Source: Bdellovibrionales bacterium
Lineage (GTDB): Bacteria; Bdellovibrionota; UBA1018; JADZFF01
DNA length: 32,515 bases
Assembly (NCBI GenBank): GCA_020850015.1
Contig: JADZFF010000118.1
Location: forward strand, 1-32,515
Direction of reading: 5' to 3'
The notes under the pieces: generated by a model
Database searches by the model: none
Told to the model about the DNA's origin: nothing
Seen by the model: only the letters and a program-made list of their open reading frames with translations
Shown here: in pieces, positions 14,370 through 24,797 of the stretch
Layout: every line of letters starts with the position of its first letter
Numbering within the stretch: the first letter of the stretch is position 1
Program-made: the position numbers and the translations under genes

Positions 14370-16880
14370 ATGCAAGGCGCGCTGTCCTCACTGGAATGGC
14401 CCAAGTTCGTCGCCCTGGCCCGCGAGCGGGCGAGGAGCTCCGTGGGGCAGCAGTATGTCGACGATGCCCTCGACCCCAAGGAGTGGGCCGCCCGCCCGGC
14501 CGAGGCCCGTGGGCTTCAGGCCGAGACCCGCGAGGTGCTGGGCCTCCTCGACCGCGAAGAGCTCTGGGGGCCGCTCAGAGACCTGGGCGACCCCCGCGAC
14601 GCGCTCGAGGCCCTGGAAAAGGAGGCCGTGCTCGACCTCCCGCAGCTCGTGGAGATCCGCAGGTGGCTGACCGCCGTGGACTCCTGGACCTCGATGCCCA
14701 AGGAGGAGCTCGGCGCGGCCGCGCTCCTTCCGCGCGACATCGCCGACCTACCCGACGTGCGCGAACCCCTGCGGGCGCTGAACCGCACCCTGACCCCCTC
14801 GGGCGAGATCTCAGAGAAGGCCTCACCCATGCTCCGCGAGCTTCTGGCTCTGGTGGAGGAGCTCAAGATCAAGATCGGCGACACCCTCGAGCGCGTGCGG
14901 AGCCGGTACCTCGACTCGGGCGCGCTTCAGGAGGAGTACACCGACCGCCGCGACGACCGCTACGTGCTCGCCGTGAAGATCGGTTCGCAGTCCAAGGTGC
15001 AGGGACGGATCGTGGAGACCTCGGTCTCGAACAAGACCGCCTTCATGGAGCCGCGCGAGGTGGAGGAGCTCAGCCGTCGCCTGGATCAGGCCCGGAACGA
15101 CTACGCGCAGGAGGTTTTCCGGGTACTCGAGGAGACCTCCGCGCTCATTCGCCCGCACGTCACCGAGACCTTCGAGGCCGTGGACATCCTGGCCTACTGG
15201 GACGCCGTTCAGGCCCGTGCCAGGCTCGCCGCCGTGTACGGCGGACGCGCCATCGAGGTCACCGAGGATCGCACCCTGAAGCTCGACTCGACTGCGCACC
15301 CCCTTCTCTGGTGGGCGCTCAAACCCGAGGAGATCATCCGCAACGACCTTGAGATCGACGAGAAGGCGCGCATGCTCCTGCTCTCGGGTCCGAACACCGG
15401 CGGGAAGACCGTGCTCCTGAAGACGCTGGGGCTCGCGGCGCTCTGCGCCCGCACTGGCTTCGCCTTTCCCTCGGCCGGCACCACCCGAGTTCCATTCTAC
15501 GACCAGGTGTTCATGGATCTCGGCGACCCGCAGTCCATCGAACATCACCTCTCGAGCTTCTCGGGCCATGTGCTGCGTTTCCGTGAGATTCTGGAGCAGC
15601 TCACCGCGCACTCGCTGGTGTTGATCGACGAGCTCAACTCCGCCACCGATCCTGAGGAGGGCGCGGCCCTGGGCCGGGCCTTCGTGGAGACCCTGATCGA
15701 GCGCGCGGAGAAACTCGCCTCGGCGGCGCCGGGCGGCGCGGCCGCGCGGGTGCTGCTCGTGGCCACCACGCACGACCCCCAGCTCAAGGCGCTCGCCATG
15801 GCCGACAAACGCGTCGTGAACGCGAGCATGGCCTTCGACGAGACCCGCCTTTCCCCCACCTACCGGATGGTGACCGGCGTACCGGGCCGCTCGCGCGCGC
15901 TTGAAACCGCCGAGCGACTGGGCCTGCCGGCCGAGGTGCTCGTGCGCGCTCGCGGCTACCTGAGCCGGCAGCATGCCGAGTTCGAGAAGATGGTGGCGAG
16001 GCTGGAAGAGGATCTGGCCGCGGCCAAGATCGCGCGCGTGGAGGCCGAGGCCCGTCAGGCCGACGCCGAGAAGCTGCGCGACCAGTGGAAAGAGCGAGCC
16101 TCCGTCGCGATGACCGAGGCGCTCGAGCAGGCGCAGAAGAAGATCCGGCAGATCCTGGCGCTCGCGCAGGAGGGCATCCGCGACCGCGTGCGTTCGCTTC
16201 AGTCCACGGGCACGCATCAGGATGTGGAGGCCGGACGCTCCGAGGTGCGCACGATGCTCGACCGCGCCCTGGGGCAGATCGGCGACGCGGCCCGTGAACG
16301 CGCGCCCGAGCTCGCCGACGTGGTGAGCCGGGCCCTGGGCGATGCCGCTCTACCCAAGGAAGAAACGACACTCCCGCCCGGCACCGCCGTGCGCGTGGCG
16401 AAGTTCAAGACCGTGGGCGTGATCATCGAGGCGCAGGGTAGCCAGGGCAAGAAGTTCAAGGTGGCGATGGGCCTGCCCCTCACGCGCGATCGTTCGCGCA
16501 TGAGCATGGTGCTCGAGCTCAAGGACCTCGAGGTGATCCCGGCCGCCGAGGCCGCGCGCATGCCCGGCGGCACCACGCTCGATCAGGAGCCCATCAAGAA
16601 GCTCAAGGCCGCGGCCCACTTCCAGAGCGCCGACTCGGCCAGCGCGTCCGTAGATCTGCGGGGGCGGCGCTTCGACGAAGGAATGACCGAGCTTGAGATC
16701 TTCCTCGACCGCGCGCACACGGCGGGCCTGAAGGAGGTGACCATCATTCACGGCATGGGCACGGGGGCGCTCAAGGACGGAACCTGGAAACTTCTGCGTT
16801 CGCTTCCCTATATCGTGAACTTCCGCGAGGGCGGCCCGGGCCAGGGCGGGGCCGGCGCCACCGTGGTGCAGCTGGGCTGA
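14370..16880 (+). CDS. mutS2: MutS2 endonuclease (MutS family ATPase with Smr domain)
   Basis: The 836-residue protein has the full MutS2 layout: N-terminal helical and lever region (1-330), ATPase domain with Walker A GPNTGGKT (340-347), and Walker B VLIDELNSATDPEEGAALG. Next come ATTHDPQLKALA and a long coiled coil (about 530-620). A KOW-like barrel around PGTAVRVAKFKTVGVI precedes a C-terminal Smr nuclease domain (about 757-836) with DLRG and HGMGTG. MutS2 acts on branched DNA to suppress recombination, and in some bacteria on stalled ribosomes. The usual LGAGTDP/LGSGTDP segment reads LNSATDP here, a mild departure. The start ATG 14370 directly follows AGGGAGGGG. The length is slightly above the usual ~780-790. 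Confidence 0.95.
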   Translation: MQGALSSLEWPKFVALARERARSSVGQQYVDDALDPKEWAARPAEARGLQAETREVLGLLDREELWGPLRDLGDPRDALEALEKEAVLDLPQLVEIRRWLTAVDSWTSMPKEELGAAALLPRDIADLPDVREPLRALNRTLTPSGEISEKASPMLRELLALVEELKIKIGDTLERVRSRYLDSGALQEEYTDRRDDRYVLAVKIGSQSKVQGRIVETSVSNKTAFMEPREVEELSRRLDQARNDYAQEVFRVLEETSALIRPHVTETFEAVDILAYWDAVQARARLAAVYGGRAIEVTEDRTLKLDSTAHPLLWWALKPEEIIRNDLEIDEKARMLLLSGPNTGGKTVLLKTLGLAALCARTGFAFPSAGTTRVPFYDQVFMDLGDPQSIEHHLSSFSGHVLRFREILEQLTAHSLVLIDELNSATDPEEGAALGRAFVETLIERAEKLASAAPGGAAARVLLVATTHDPQLKALAMADKRVVNASMAFDETRLSPTYRMVTGVPGRSRALETAERLGLPAEVLVRARGYLSRQHAEFEKMVARLEEDLAAAKIARVEAEARQADAEKLRDQWKERASVAMTEALEQAQKKIRQILALAQEGIRDRVRSLQSTGTHQDVEAGRSEVRTMLDRALGQIGDAARERAPELADVVSRALGDAALPKEETTLPPGTAVRVAKFKTVGVIIEAQGSQGKKFKVAMGLPLTRDRSRMSMVLELKDLEVIPAAEAARMPGGTTLDQEPIKKLKAAAHFQSADSASASVDLRGRRFDEGMTELEIFLDRAHTAGLKEVTIIHGMGTGALKDGTWKLLRSLPYIVNFREGGPGQGGAGATVVQLG

Positions 16881-16972
16881 GAGTGCCGAGGAAGGATACG
16901 GAGGAAGCATCACCCATCCGCCTGAGCGCCGCACTGGACAGGCCGAGGCCGGAAACCTACTGTGTAAGGAAG

Positions 16973-17557
16973 ATGGAGCCCGGCTCTTTCAGTCCCGAGA
17001 TCACCCGCCTGCGGAATCACCGCATCGATCCGCCCGATCTCCTGGGCCTGTTTCAGGAGGTCAATCGCGAGTGGTTCGGAGGCATGCTCGCGGCCCCTCT
17101 CTTTCGCTGGAACTCGCGCCTGCGCTCGAGCGCTGGGCGTTTTCACCCCGGCACCCGCGGTTTCACCGTGCGCAGGAAACAGCTGCCCCTGATCGAGGTG
17201 GCCACCTACCTCCTTGAGGAAGAGAAGGCTTTCGAGCTCGTGCGCGACACCGTGGCCCACGAGATGATCCACTACTGGCTCTGGCTCCGGGGGCGTCCCT
17301 ACGGCCACACCGGGGAGTTCCTGAAAAAGATGCGCGAGATGGGCGTGAGCCGTTACAACCCGGTGCCGCGCGTGCGGCCTTACCGGCATGTTTACGCATG
17401 CCTCGCGTGCAAGAAGGAGTTCTACTCCCGCAAGCGCCTGGGGCCCCTGGCCTGCGCGCGGTGCTGCAAGACCCACAGTGAAGGGCGCTTCGACTCTCGC
17501 TTCCGGCTCATCTACGTGGGTGAGTACGACACCCTCAAGGCCACTTCGGTGGTATAG
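16973..17557 (+). CDS. SprT-like zinc metalloprotein
   Basis: The 194-residue protein has the SprT-like core: a helix with LFQEVNREWFGGML (26-39), strand FRWNSRLRSSAGRF, then the zinc motif HEMIH (96-100), with a third probable ligand His112 in GRPYGHTGEF. A C-terminal zinc ribbon follows, with CxxC pairs Cys143/Cys146 and Cys161/Cys164. SprT-like domains are related to SPRTN/Wss1 proteases that act on DNA-bound proteins, so the position directly after mutS2 is suggestive of a DNA-repair role, although the bacterial function is unproven. ATG 16973 has AAGGA just upstream. GTG 16883, three bases past the mutS2 stop, would add 30 residues but lacks a ribosome site. Confidence 0.85.
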   Translation: MEPGSFSPEITRLRNHRIDPPDLLGLFQEVNREWFGGMLAAPLFRWNSRLRSSAGRFHPGTRGFTVRRKQLPLIEVATYLLEEEKAFELVRDTVAHEMIHYWLWLRGRPYGHTGEFLKKMREMGVSRYNPVPRVRPYRHVYACLACKKEFYSRKRLGPLACARCCKTHSEGRFDSRFRLIYVGEYDTLKATSVV

Positions 17558-17564
17558 GCAAGGC

Positions 17565-17930
17565 ATGCGGAAGCTCAAGATCGGCATCGCGGTGGGGATC
17601 CTGGCTTTTGGCGCAGGCGTCATGGCAGGGGTGGCTTCCAAGCCCGCCTCAAAGGGTTTCGCCGGAAAGGGAGTCTGGGTCAGCCGACCGGATGGCTCCA
17701 AGAGCTGCGAATCCGGGAGCGGTCGTCCGATCGAGTCCGACGAGAAAGCCCTTCGCGACGGCGGGATTCCCGTGATTGAGGCCAACCACGGAGATGACGG
17801 CCAGATGCACATTCAAATGTGCGGGGCCGAAACCGGCCGAACGCATCGATTCCGAATCCCCGAAGACGCCTTGCCCAAGGCCCGCACTCTGGGATTTGAA
17901 GCCGAGCAGATCGCCGGCATCTCTCAGTAG
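17565..17930 (+). CDS. Small membrane-anchored or exported hypothetical protein
   Basis: The 121-residue product starts at ATG 17565, seven bases after the SprT-like gene, behind GGCAAGG. Residues 4-24 (LKIGIAVGILAFGAGVMAGV) form a signal peptide or anchor. The remainder is soluble, with two cysteines (in SKSCESGSG and IQMCGAE) that could pair outside the cytoplasm. No family is recognised. The tight spacing suggests it belongs to the mutS2-sprT transcription unit. Confidence 0.65.
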   Translation: MRKLKIGIAVGILAFGAGVMAGVASKPASKGFAGKGVWVSRPDGSKSCESGSGRPIESDEKALRDGGIPVIEANHGDDGQMHIQMCGAETGRTHRFRIPEDALPKARTLGFEAEQIAGISQ

Positions 17931-18136
17931 TTGCAGCGCAGCGCGCAAAGCCCGATCTTTAACGCACCGTCCGCGCCGTTAGGGTGGCGATTAAGTTGGG
18001 TAATTCGCGTCTATCTCATGATCTGAGATGTTTCGCAGGTTGCGATAATAACTATCTGAAATTAAAAAGAAAATCTGCATTGACGCATCGAGTCATCATC
18101 GGTAGATCGTGGCTGAGTTTGTGTGGAAAAGGGGTA
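17931..18136. other. AT-rich intergenic stretch with a 17 bp palindrome
   Basis: Base composition falls sharply around 18000-18090 compared with the flanking genes. ATCTCA-TGATC-TGAGAT (18013-18029) is a perfect palindrome with a five-base centre, typical in size for a dimeric repressor site. I find no convincing gene: the frame 17984-18367 runs through the hairpin and into the antisense of the next gene. Confidence 0.35.
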
Positions 18137-18195
18137 CCGCCTCGGGAAGCCATCGGGGGTTTGTTCGGGGGAACAGGGAAGGCTTCCCGAGGCGG
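18137..18195 (-). terminator. Long hairpin, probable terminator of the AAA+ regulator gene
   Basis: CCGCCTCGGGAAGCC (18137-18151) and GGCTTCCCGAGGCGG (18181-18195) are perfect 15-base inverted copies around a 29-base G-rich loop that contains a smaller GTTC...GAAC repeat. It lies 18 bp beyond the stop of the minus-strand gene. On that strand the stem is followed by TACCCCTTTTCC, a weak T tract; on the plus strand there is none. It may be a terminator, or a structured RNA in its own right. Confidence 0.5.
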
Positions 18196-18213
18196 CATTG
18201 TAGTCCAGGGGGT

Positions 18214-19092
18214 TTATGAGGGGGGGGCCCCTGGGGGAACACTTTCTGGCTCGTGGCGCAGCCCAAATTGGGCCATGCGTTCCAGGAGCAAATCCTTATC
18301 CATCCGGCTGGCCTCGCAGGTGCGGTCCAGCTCCCAGTTGAAGGTCTTGAGCAGCTCCAACAGGTAAATCTTCTCGAACTCCTCGCGCGTGGCGCGGAAA
18401 TCGATGTGGTCCAGGCCGAAATCCGGGATGTCGTCGGCCGTCACCCGGTCGCCCTGGGCGGTGATCGTGGCGAAGCGCAAGACGTTGCGCAGCTCGCGCA
18501 GGTTGCCCGGCCAGTCGTGGGCGCGGAGCTTCTTCCAGGCATCTGGGGCCAGGTCCCTCAGGTGCTCCTTATGGAGCTCGCGGGTGATCTCGCCCAGGAT
18601 CCCCAGGACGATGTCCTCGAACTCCTCGATGCGCTTTTCGAGCCCCGGCATCTCGATCCGAAAGACGTTGAGCTTTTTCAGGAGTTCCATGTTGAACAGG
18701 CCGCCGGCGGCGCGGGCATCCAGGCTCTGGCTTGTGGTTACGATCACGCGCACATTCACGAGCATCCGGGTGCCATTGCCGCCCGGGTGAAGCACCGAGC
18801 GTGTCTTCAAGAGATTCAGAAGAACCTGTTGATCTGAAAGAGAAAGTTCGCCCACTTCTGGAATTTCAAGAGTGCCGCCCTGGGCCTTGAGGGCCTCTTC
18901 GGAGAGGGAAGTCTCGCGGCGGGTGGTGAGGTAGGGCCGGCCGGACCGTGGCCCGTTCTGGTGGATCCAGCGCGCAATGGCCCCTTTGCCGGTGCCGCTC
19001 GCGCCGTGAATGATCACCGGGGCCGAGTCCGTCTGAGCCGCCAACAATACGAGGCGACGCTGACCCGGCGGGATGAAATGAACCATCTCCAT
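18214..19092 (-). CDS. Sigma-54 activator-like AAA+ regulator lacking the GAFTGA loop
   Basis: The 292-residue protein has only the central AAA+ domain and a FIS-like tail of bacterial enhancer-binding proteins. Walker A is GASGTGKG (30-37) and WPGNLREL (194-201) is the standard sensor II motif. The C-terminal segment EFEKIYLLELLKTFNWELDR resembles a degenerate FIS helix-turn-helix. Three features are abnormal. The ~30 residues that normally carry the GAFTGA sigma-54 contact are absent. Walker B reads GGTLEIPEVGE (72-82) instead of GTLFLDEIGE. The usual Arg fingers before LNVFRIE read LLKKLNV. It is therefore unlikely to hydrolyse ATP or drive sigma-54 normally, and may act as a plain regulator. 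It has no N-terminal sensor domain. It is divergent from the XRE gene. Confidence 0.8.
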   Translation of the reverse strand: MEMVHFIPPGQRRLVLLAAQTDSAPVIIHGASGTGKGAIARWIHQNGPRSGRPYLTTRRETSLSEEALKAQGGTLEIPEVGELSLSDQQVLLNLLKTRSVLHPGGNGTRMLVNVRVIVTTSQSLDARAAGGLFNMELLKKLNVFRIEMPGLEKRIEEFEDIVLGILGEITRELHKEHLRDLAPDAWKKLRAHDWPGNLRELRNVLRFATITAQGDRVTADDIPDFGLDHIDFRATREEFEKIYLLELLKTFNWELDRTCEASRMDKDLLLERMAQFGLRHEPESVPPGAPPS

Positions 19093-19096
19093 ATCT

Positions 19097-19215
19097 GGAA
19101 CCTGTTCCCCTTACTGCACCGCGCAATGAAATAACGCGACGCGTCTTGCGCGTCAACGAGAAAGATCATTTTTCTGGATATATTTATCCCCTCGTGCAAT
19201 ATTGCATCGCGTTAT
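19097..19215. promoter_or_regulatory. Divergent promoter region with mirrored operator-like sites
   Basis: ATAACGCGA (19131-19139) and TCGCGTTAT (19207-19215) are inverted copies 67 bp apart, each near an ATTGC. TGCAATATTGCA (19195-19206) is a 12 bp palindrome touching the second copy. GGAAC-CT-GTTCC (19097-19108) sits just before the AAA+ start. TATATT (19179-19184) may be the -10 of the XRE gene. The second copy overlaps that gene's ATG. Confidence 0.45.
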
Positions 19216-20227
19216 GACACTCAATCCACTCGATCAGAAGCGAAAGTACCCGACCTGGGGAGACTTCCTCAAGACTGCTCGGACCGCGCGTTATCGCTCG
19301 GCCCGCGAGTTTTGCTCCAAGGTCGACGTCGGCATCAGCTACCCCCAGTACTCCCGGTACGAGGCGGGCGAGCAGCTGCCGAACCTGGATCAGGCGCTGA
19401 AGCTCTGCCGGCTTCTGGAGATTCCTTCCCTGGAGGGGATCCTGGAGTGGTGCTTCGCCCAGATCGGCGACCCCGACGCCGCCGTGCAGGTTCAGAAGTT
19501 CCTGAAACAGGTCCGTTCGGGCGAGGCCAAGGCAGACCCCGCGCCCTCCCTGCCCGCCCCTGGTGCTGAGCTCTTCGCGGAGGCCAAGCCCGACTCCCGC
19601 GAGCCGATGTTCTCGCGTGGGAGCGAGGTGGACGAGGTGTTCACCTTCAACCGCAGTCACCTGGCCCTGTTCGAATCGGATCCGGCTTACCGCGACATTT
19701 TCACCTACGTGAACTCCTTCACCCCGGACTGGGTGGCGATCGAGGAGATCTCCACCCACCTGGGCATGACTCAGTCGCGCACCGAAGCCATGCTCGAGAA
19801 TCTCAGCGACTATGGCGTGCTTCTGCTCGCCGGGGGCCGCTGCCGGGCCGCGAAGAAAGTGTTCTACTTCCCGGACGACCAGGACTTCTTCCGCCTCAGA
19901 AACAAGAACGTCGCCTTTAACGTCCAGAAGATCATGGAGACCGTGAGCTACGAGGACGTGAAGGCCCGCCGCGCCTTCCGCAGCGTGGTGACCCGGGAGC
20001 TCACCGCCGAGCAGCTCGAAAAGGTGATCCACGGCGTGGAGTACCTGATCAACCGCGTGGCCTCGCTCCCCGAGAGTGGGCATCCGGATCAGATCTTTTC
20101 GCTCTGCGTGGTCCTGGGCGAGCGCTTCCGCCGCCAGGGTCTCCCGGCCGAGGATACGGCTCCGGGCCAGGGGCTCCGTCTGGAGCAGAAAGGCGCCCCT
20201 CGGCCCCAGGCCGAGACGGGCGCTTGA
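19214..20227 (+). CDS. XRE-type DNA-binding regulator with TIGR02147-like C-terminal region
   Basis: The 337-residue protein starts with a helix-turn-helix of the XRE kind (about residues 14-70: ARTARYRSAREFCSKVDVG, then YPQYSRYEAGEQLPNLDQAL). A Pro/Ala-rich linker follows (about 100-135). Then comes a winged-helix-like segment around WVAIEEISTHLGMTQSRTEA and a C-terminal helical block (TRELTAEQLEKVIHGVEYLI) that resembles the TIGR02147 group known from Fibrobacter and Bdellovibrio lineages. That resemblance is from memory of the pattern. No ribosome site precedes the ATG at 19214 or the TTG at 19202, so translation may be unusual. It is divergent from the AAA+ regulator and 59 bp upstream of the nucleoside transporter genes, which it may control. 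Confidence 0.8.
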   Translation: MTLNPLDQKRKYPTWGDFLKTARTARYRSAREFCSKVDVGISYPQYSRYEAGEQLPNLDQALKLCRLLEIPSLEGILEWCFAQIGDPDAAVQVQKFLKQVRSGEAKADPAPSLPAPGAELFAEAKPDSREPMFSRGSEVDEVFTFNRSHLALFESDPAYRDIFTYVNSFTPDWVAIEEISTHLGMTQSRTEAMLENLSDYGVLLLAGGRCRAAKKVFYFPDDQDFFRLRNKNVAFNVQKIMETVSYEDVKARRAFRSVVTRELTAEQLEKVIHGVEYLINRVASLPESGHPDQIFSLCVVLGERFRRQGLPAEDTAPGQGLRLEQKGAPRPQAETGA

Positions 20228-20286
20228 CCCCTGCGGTCAGCGCATCTATGACCTACCTCATCCATCGATGAAGATGAGGGGGATCC

Positions 20287-21274
20287 ATGCGTAATCTGAC
20301 CGGAAAGTTCGTCGTTCTGAGCCTCTTTGCCGCCCTCTTGGGGTCGGCGTCCGCGCAGGCGGCCCTGAAGGTGGGCCTGGTGCTCGACCGCGGCGGCAAG
20401 GACGACAAATCCTTCAACGAGGCCGCCTACAAGGGCAGCCTCCGCGCGCAGAAAGAGATGGGCTTGGAGCTCAAGGTGGTGGAAGCCACCGACACCAACG
20501 CCTTCGAACCCCTTCTTCGCACCTTCGCCCAGCGGGGCTACGACCTCATCATCGGAGTGGGCTTCGCCCAGGCCGAAGCGGTGAAAAAGGTGTCAGCCCA
20601 GTTCCCCGATCGCAAGTTCGCGATCGTGGACAGCGAGGTGCCCGGCGCGAACGTGCGCTCGATGATGTTCGAGGAGCACGAAGGTTCGTACCTGGTGGGC
20701 GCCATCGCCGCCCTGACGAGCAAGACCGCCAAGGTGGGATTCATCGGGGGCATGGACATCCCGCTCATCCGCCGCTTCCAGATGGGCTACGAGGCGGGCG
20801 CGCGCAAGGTGAACCCGAAGGTGGAGGTGGAATCCAATTACATCGGAGTCACCGCATCGGCTTGGAACAACCCGCCTAAGGCCAAGGAGCTCGCCGTCTC
20901 GCAGTACAACAAGGGCGCTGACGTGGTGTTCGCCGCCGCGGGCGCCTCGAACCTCGGCCTCTTCGACGCCGCCGAGGAGCGCAAGAAGCTCGCGATCGGC
21001 GTGGACTCCAACCAGAACTGGATCAAGCCGGGCTTCGTGCTCACCTCCATGCTGAAGCGCGTGGACGTGGCTGTGTTCGAGACGATTCGCGAGGCCTCGG
21101 GCGGCAAGCTCGAAGCCGGCACGCGCCGTTACGGGCTCGCGAACGAAGGCGTGGACTACGCGCTCGACTCCTTCAACCAGAAGGTCCTCACCGAGGACGT
21201 CCTGAAAAAGGTGAACGTGCTCAAAGCCGAGATCATCGCCGGCAAGATCACCGTTCCCGACTACTACAAGCGGA

Positions 21275-21288
<14 letters not shown>
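20287..21288 (+). CDS. BmpA-family substrate-binding protein (nucleoside-type ABC importer)
   Basis: The 333-residue protein captures the substrate, most likely purine nucleosides, in the periplasm. A signal peptide (VVLSLFAALLGSASAQA) is cleaved near Ala25; there is no lipobox Cys, unlike many family members. Family marks are KVGLVLDRGGKDDKSFNEAA, DLIIGVGFAQ, VGFIGGMDIPLIRRFQMGYEAG and GVDSNQNWIKPGFVLTSMLK; Asp and Phe in the first block and Asp in the last contact the nucleoside in known structures. The start ATG 20287 follows GAGGGGG. The next gene overlaps its last 14 bases. Confidence 0.93.
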
Positions 21289-22842
<1,554 letters not shown>

Positions 22843-22846
<4 letters not shown>

Positions 22847-23889
22847 GCTGGGGCAGGGCGATGGACCGTTGGATGCCCGTGCTGCGAGCGCTGCTGAGCG
22901 TGATCGCGGGGTTCGCCGCGGGGCTCGCGGTGACCTGGGTCGCCGGCGAGAGCCCCTGGAACGTGTTCATGATCCTGATCCGGAGCGCCTTCGGCTCCTG
23001 GTACGACCTCGGCATGACGCTTTTCTACACGACGCCTCTCCTGCTCACGGGGCTGAGCGTCGCGATCTGCTTCCAGGCCGGCCTCTTCAACATCGGCGCG
23101 GAGGGCCAGCTCACCTTGGGCGCGCTCGCGGCCGCGGTGACGGGCGTGGTGCTGGCGGGTCTACCCTGGCCGCTGGCTCCCGTCGCGGCGGCGGCGGCGG
23201 CCTTTGGCACTGGAGCCTTCTGGGGTTGGATCGCGGGCTGGCTGCGCGCCCGACGGGGGAGCCATGAGGTGATCACCACGATCATGCTCAACTTCGTGGC
23301 CGCGGGTCTTTCGAGCTACGTCGCGCTCTATCTTTTCCCGAACCCGGATTCCCAGAACCCGGAAACGCGGCCCGTGGCGAAGTCCTTCCTGATCCAGCAC
23401 CTCTCCGTCTTCGGCGACGCGCCCGTGAGCACGGCATTGATTCTGGCCGTGGCGATGTGCGTGGCCTACGGTTTCCTGATGCGCCGGACGGTGCTGGGTT
23501 TCGAGCTTCGCTCCGTGGGCCAGAGCGAGAGAGCCGCCCGCGTGGCCGGTATCGACCCAGGAAAGATCCAGATCCTGGCCATGGTGCTCGCGGGTGGGCT
23601 TGCGGGCCTCGTGGGCGTGGGCGAGGTGCTGGGCAACGCGGAGAAGTTCAAGCTCGGGTTTTCGCCCCAGTACGGATTCGTCGGCATCGCCGTCGCGCTT
23701 CTGGGCCGCGGAAACCCGGTGGGTGTCGCGGCCGCTGCCCTGCTTTTCGGGGCGCTTCACAAGGGCACCGGCGATCTCGACTTCGAAACCGAGAACGTCA
23801 CGCGCGACCTCTCCATGATCCTCCAGGCGCTGGTGATCCTCTCCGTGTCGGCCGACGGGCTTTGGGACTGGGTGAAACGCCGTGTTTGA
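22843..23889 (+). CDS. Nucleoside ABC importer permease, subunit 1
   Basis: The 348-residue inner-membrane protein has about 8-10 helices and belongs to the BPD_transp_2 permeases (NupB/YufP-like). Typical segments are TTPLLLTGLSVAICFQAGLF then NIGAEGQLTLGAL, HEVITTIMLNFVA and GFELRSVGQSERAARVAGI, the last resembling the coupling helix. The start is the GTG of GTGA overlapping the ATPase stop. Its own end overlaps the next permease by 8 bp. With its partner it forms the channel through which nucleosides enter. Confidence 0.93.
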
Positions 23890-24763
23890 GGAACTCTGGG
23901 CCATCCTGGCGTCCACGATCCGGGTCACGACTCCGCTGCTTTTCGCGGCGCTGGGCGGGCTCTACAGCGAGCGCTCGGGCGTGGTGAACATCGCGCTCGA
24001 GGGAAAGATGCTCGTCGGCGCCTTTGCTGCAGCTGCAGTGGCTCTCGCAACTCACTCTCCCTGGCTGGGCGCGGCGGCAGGCGCGGGGGCGGGGGCGCTC
24101 GCCGGCGTGGCTTATGCCCTGTTCGTGATCCGCTGGCGCGCGGACCAGATCGTGGCCGGAACCGCGATCAACTTCCTCGCGATCGGATTGCCGCCGTTTT
24201 TGTGCAAGGTTCTCTATGACTCCACGGGAGGCACCCCGAGCCTGGCGCTCTCGGACCGCTTCACTTTCGAGCCCGTGGCGCTCGTGGCGCTCGCGCTCCT
24301 GCTCACCTGGTTCTGGATGCGCCGCTCGCGCTCCGGCCTCTGGGTGCAGTTCGCGGGCGAGCATCCGCAGGCGCTCGACGCCGCCGGCGTGGGCGTGAAC
24401 CGCACGCGCTGGATGGCGGTGCTCATGGGCGGAGTGCTCGCGGGCGTCGGGGGGGCGACGCTTTCCATCTCGCTGTCCTCCTCGTTCACGCGCGAGATGT
24501 CGGCGGGGCGGGGCTTCATGGCGCTCGCCGCGCTGATCCTGGGCAAGTGGCGCCCGCTCCCGACGGCGGCGGCCTGCGTGCTCTTCGGCCTCGCGGACGC
24601 GATGCAGATCCGGCTTCAGGGCGTGAAGCTGGGCGGTGGCGCTCCGATCCCCACCCAATTCATCCAGATCCTGCCCTACGTCGTCACGATCCTGGTGCTC
24701 GCGGGCGTCGTGGGACAGAGCCGCGCGCCGAAGGCCCTGGGTCTTTCCTTCCGCAAGGCCTGA
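23882..24763 (+). CDS. Nucleoside ABC importer permease, subunit 2
   Basis: The 293-residue inner-membrane protein is the second BPD_transp_2 permease (NupC/YufQ-like). It shows TTPLLFAALGGLYSERSGVV followed by NIALEGKMLVGAF, then ADQIVAGTAINFLAIGLPPF and SGLWVQFAGEHPQALDAAGV, parallel to the first permease. The GTG start at 23882 overlaps the preceding gene by 8 bp. This completes a four-gene importer in the usual order of binding protein, ATPase, permease, permease. I see no T-run terminator directly after it. Confidence 0.93.
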   Translation: MFEELWAILASTIRVTTPLLFAALGGLYSERSGVVNIALEGKMLVGAFAAAAVALATHSPWLGAAAGAGAGALAGVAYALFVIRWRADQIVAGTAINFLAIGLPPFLCKVLYDSTGGTPSLALSDRFTFEPVALVALALLLTWFWMRRSRSGLWVQFAGEHPQALDAAGVGVNRTRWMAVLMGGVLAGVGGATLSISLSSSFTREMSAGRGFMALAALILGKWRPLPTAAACVLFGLADAMQIRLQGVKLGGGAPIPTQFIQILPYVVTILVLAGVVGQSRAPKALGLSFRKA

Positions 24764-24797
24764 GCCTCTCCGTCAACCCGCTGTCGCGCGGCCTCGA

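Noticed and set aside
14823-16217. 464-residue frame antisense to mutS2
   Set aside because: Shadow of mutS2 codons; no motif, no ribosome site.
17984-18367. 127-residue plus-strand frame after the small exported protein
   Set aside because: It runs through the 15 bp hairpin and antisense to the AAA+ regulator, and has no ribosome site.
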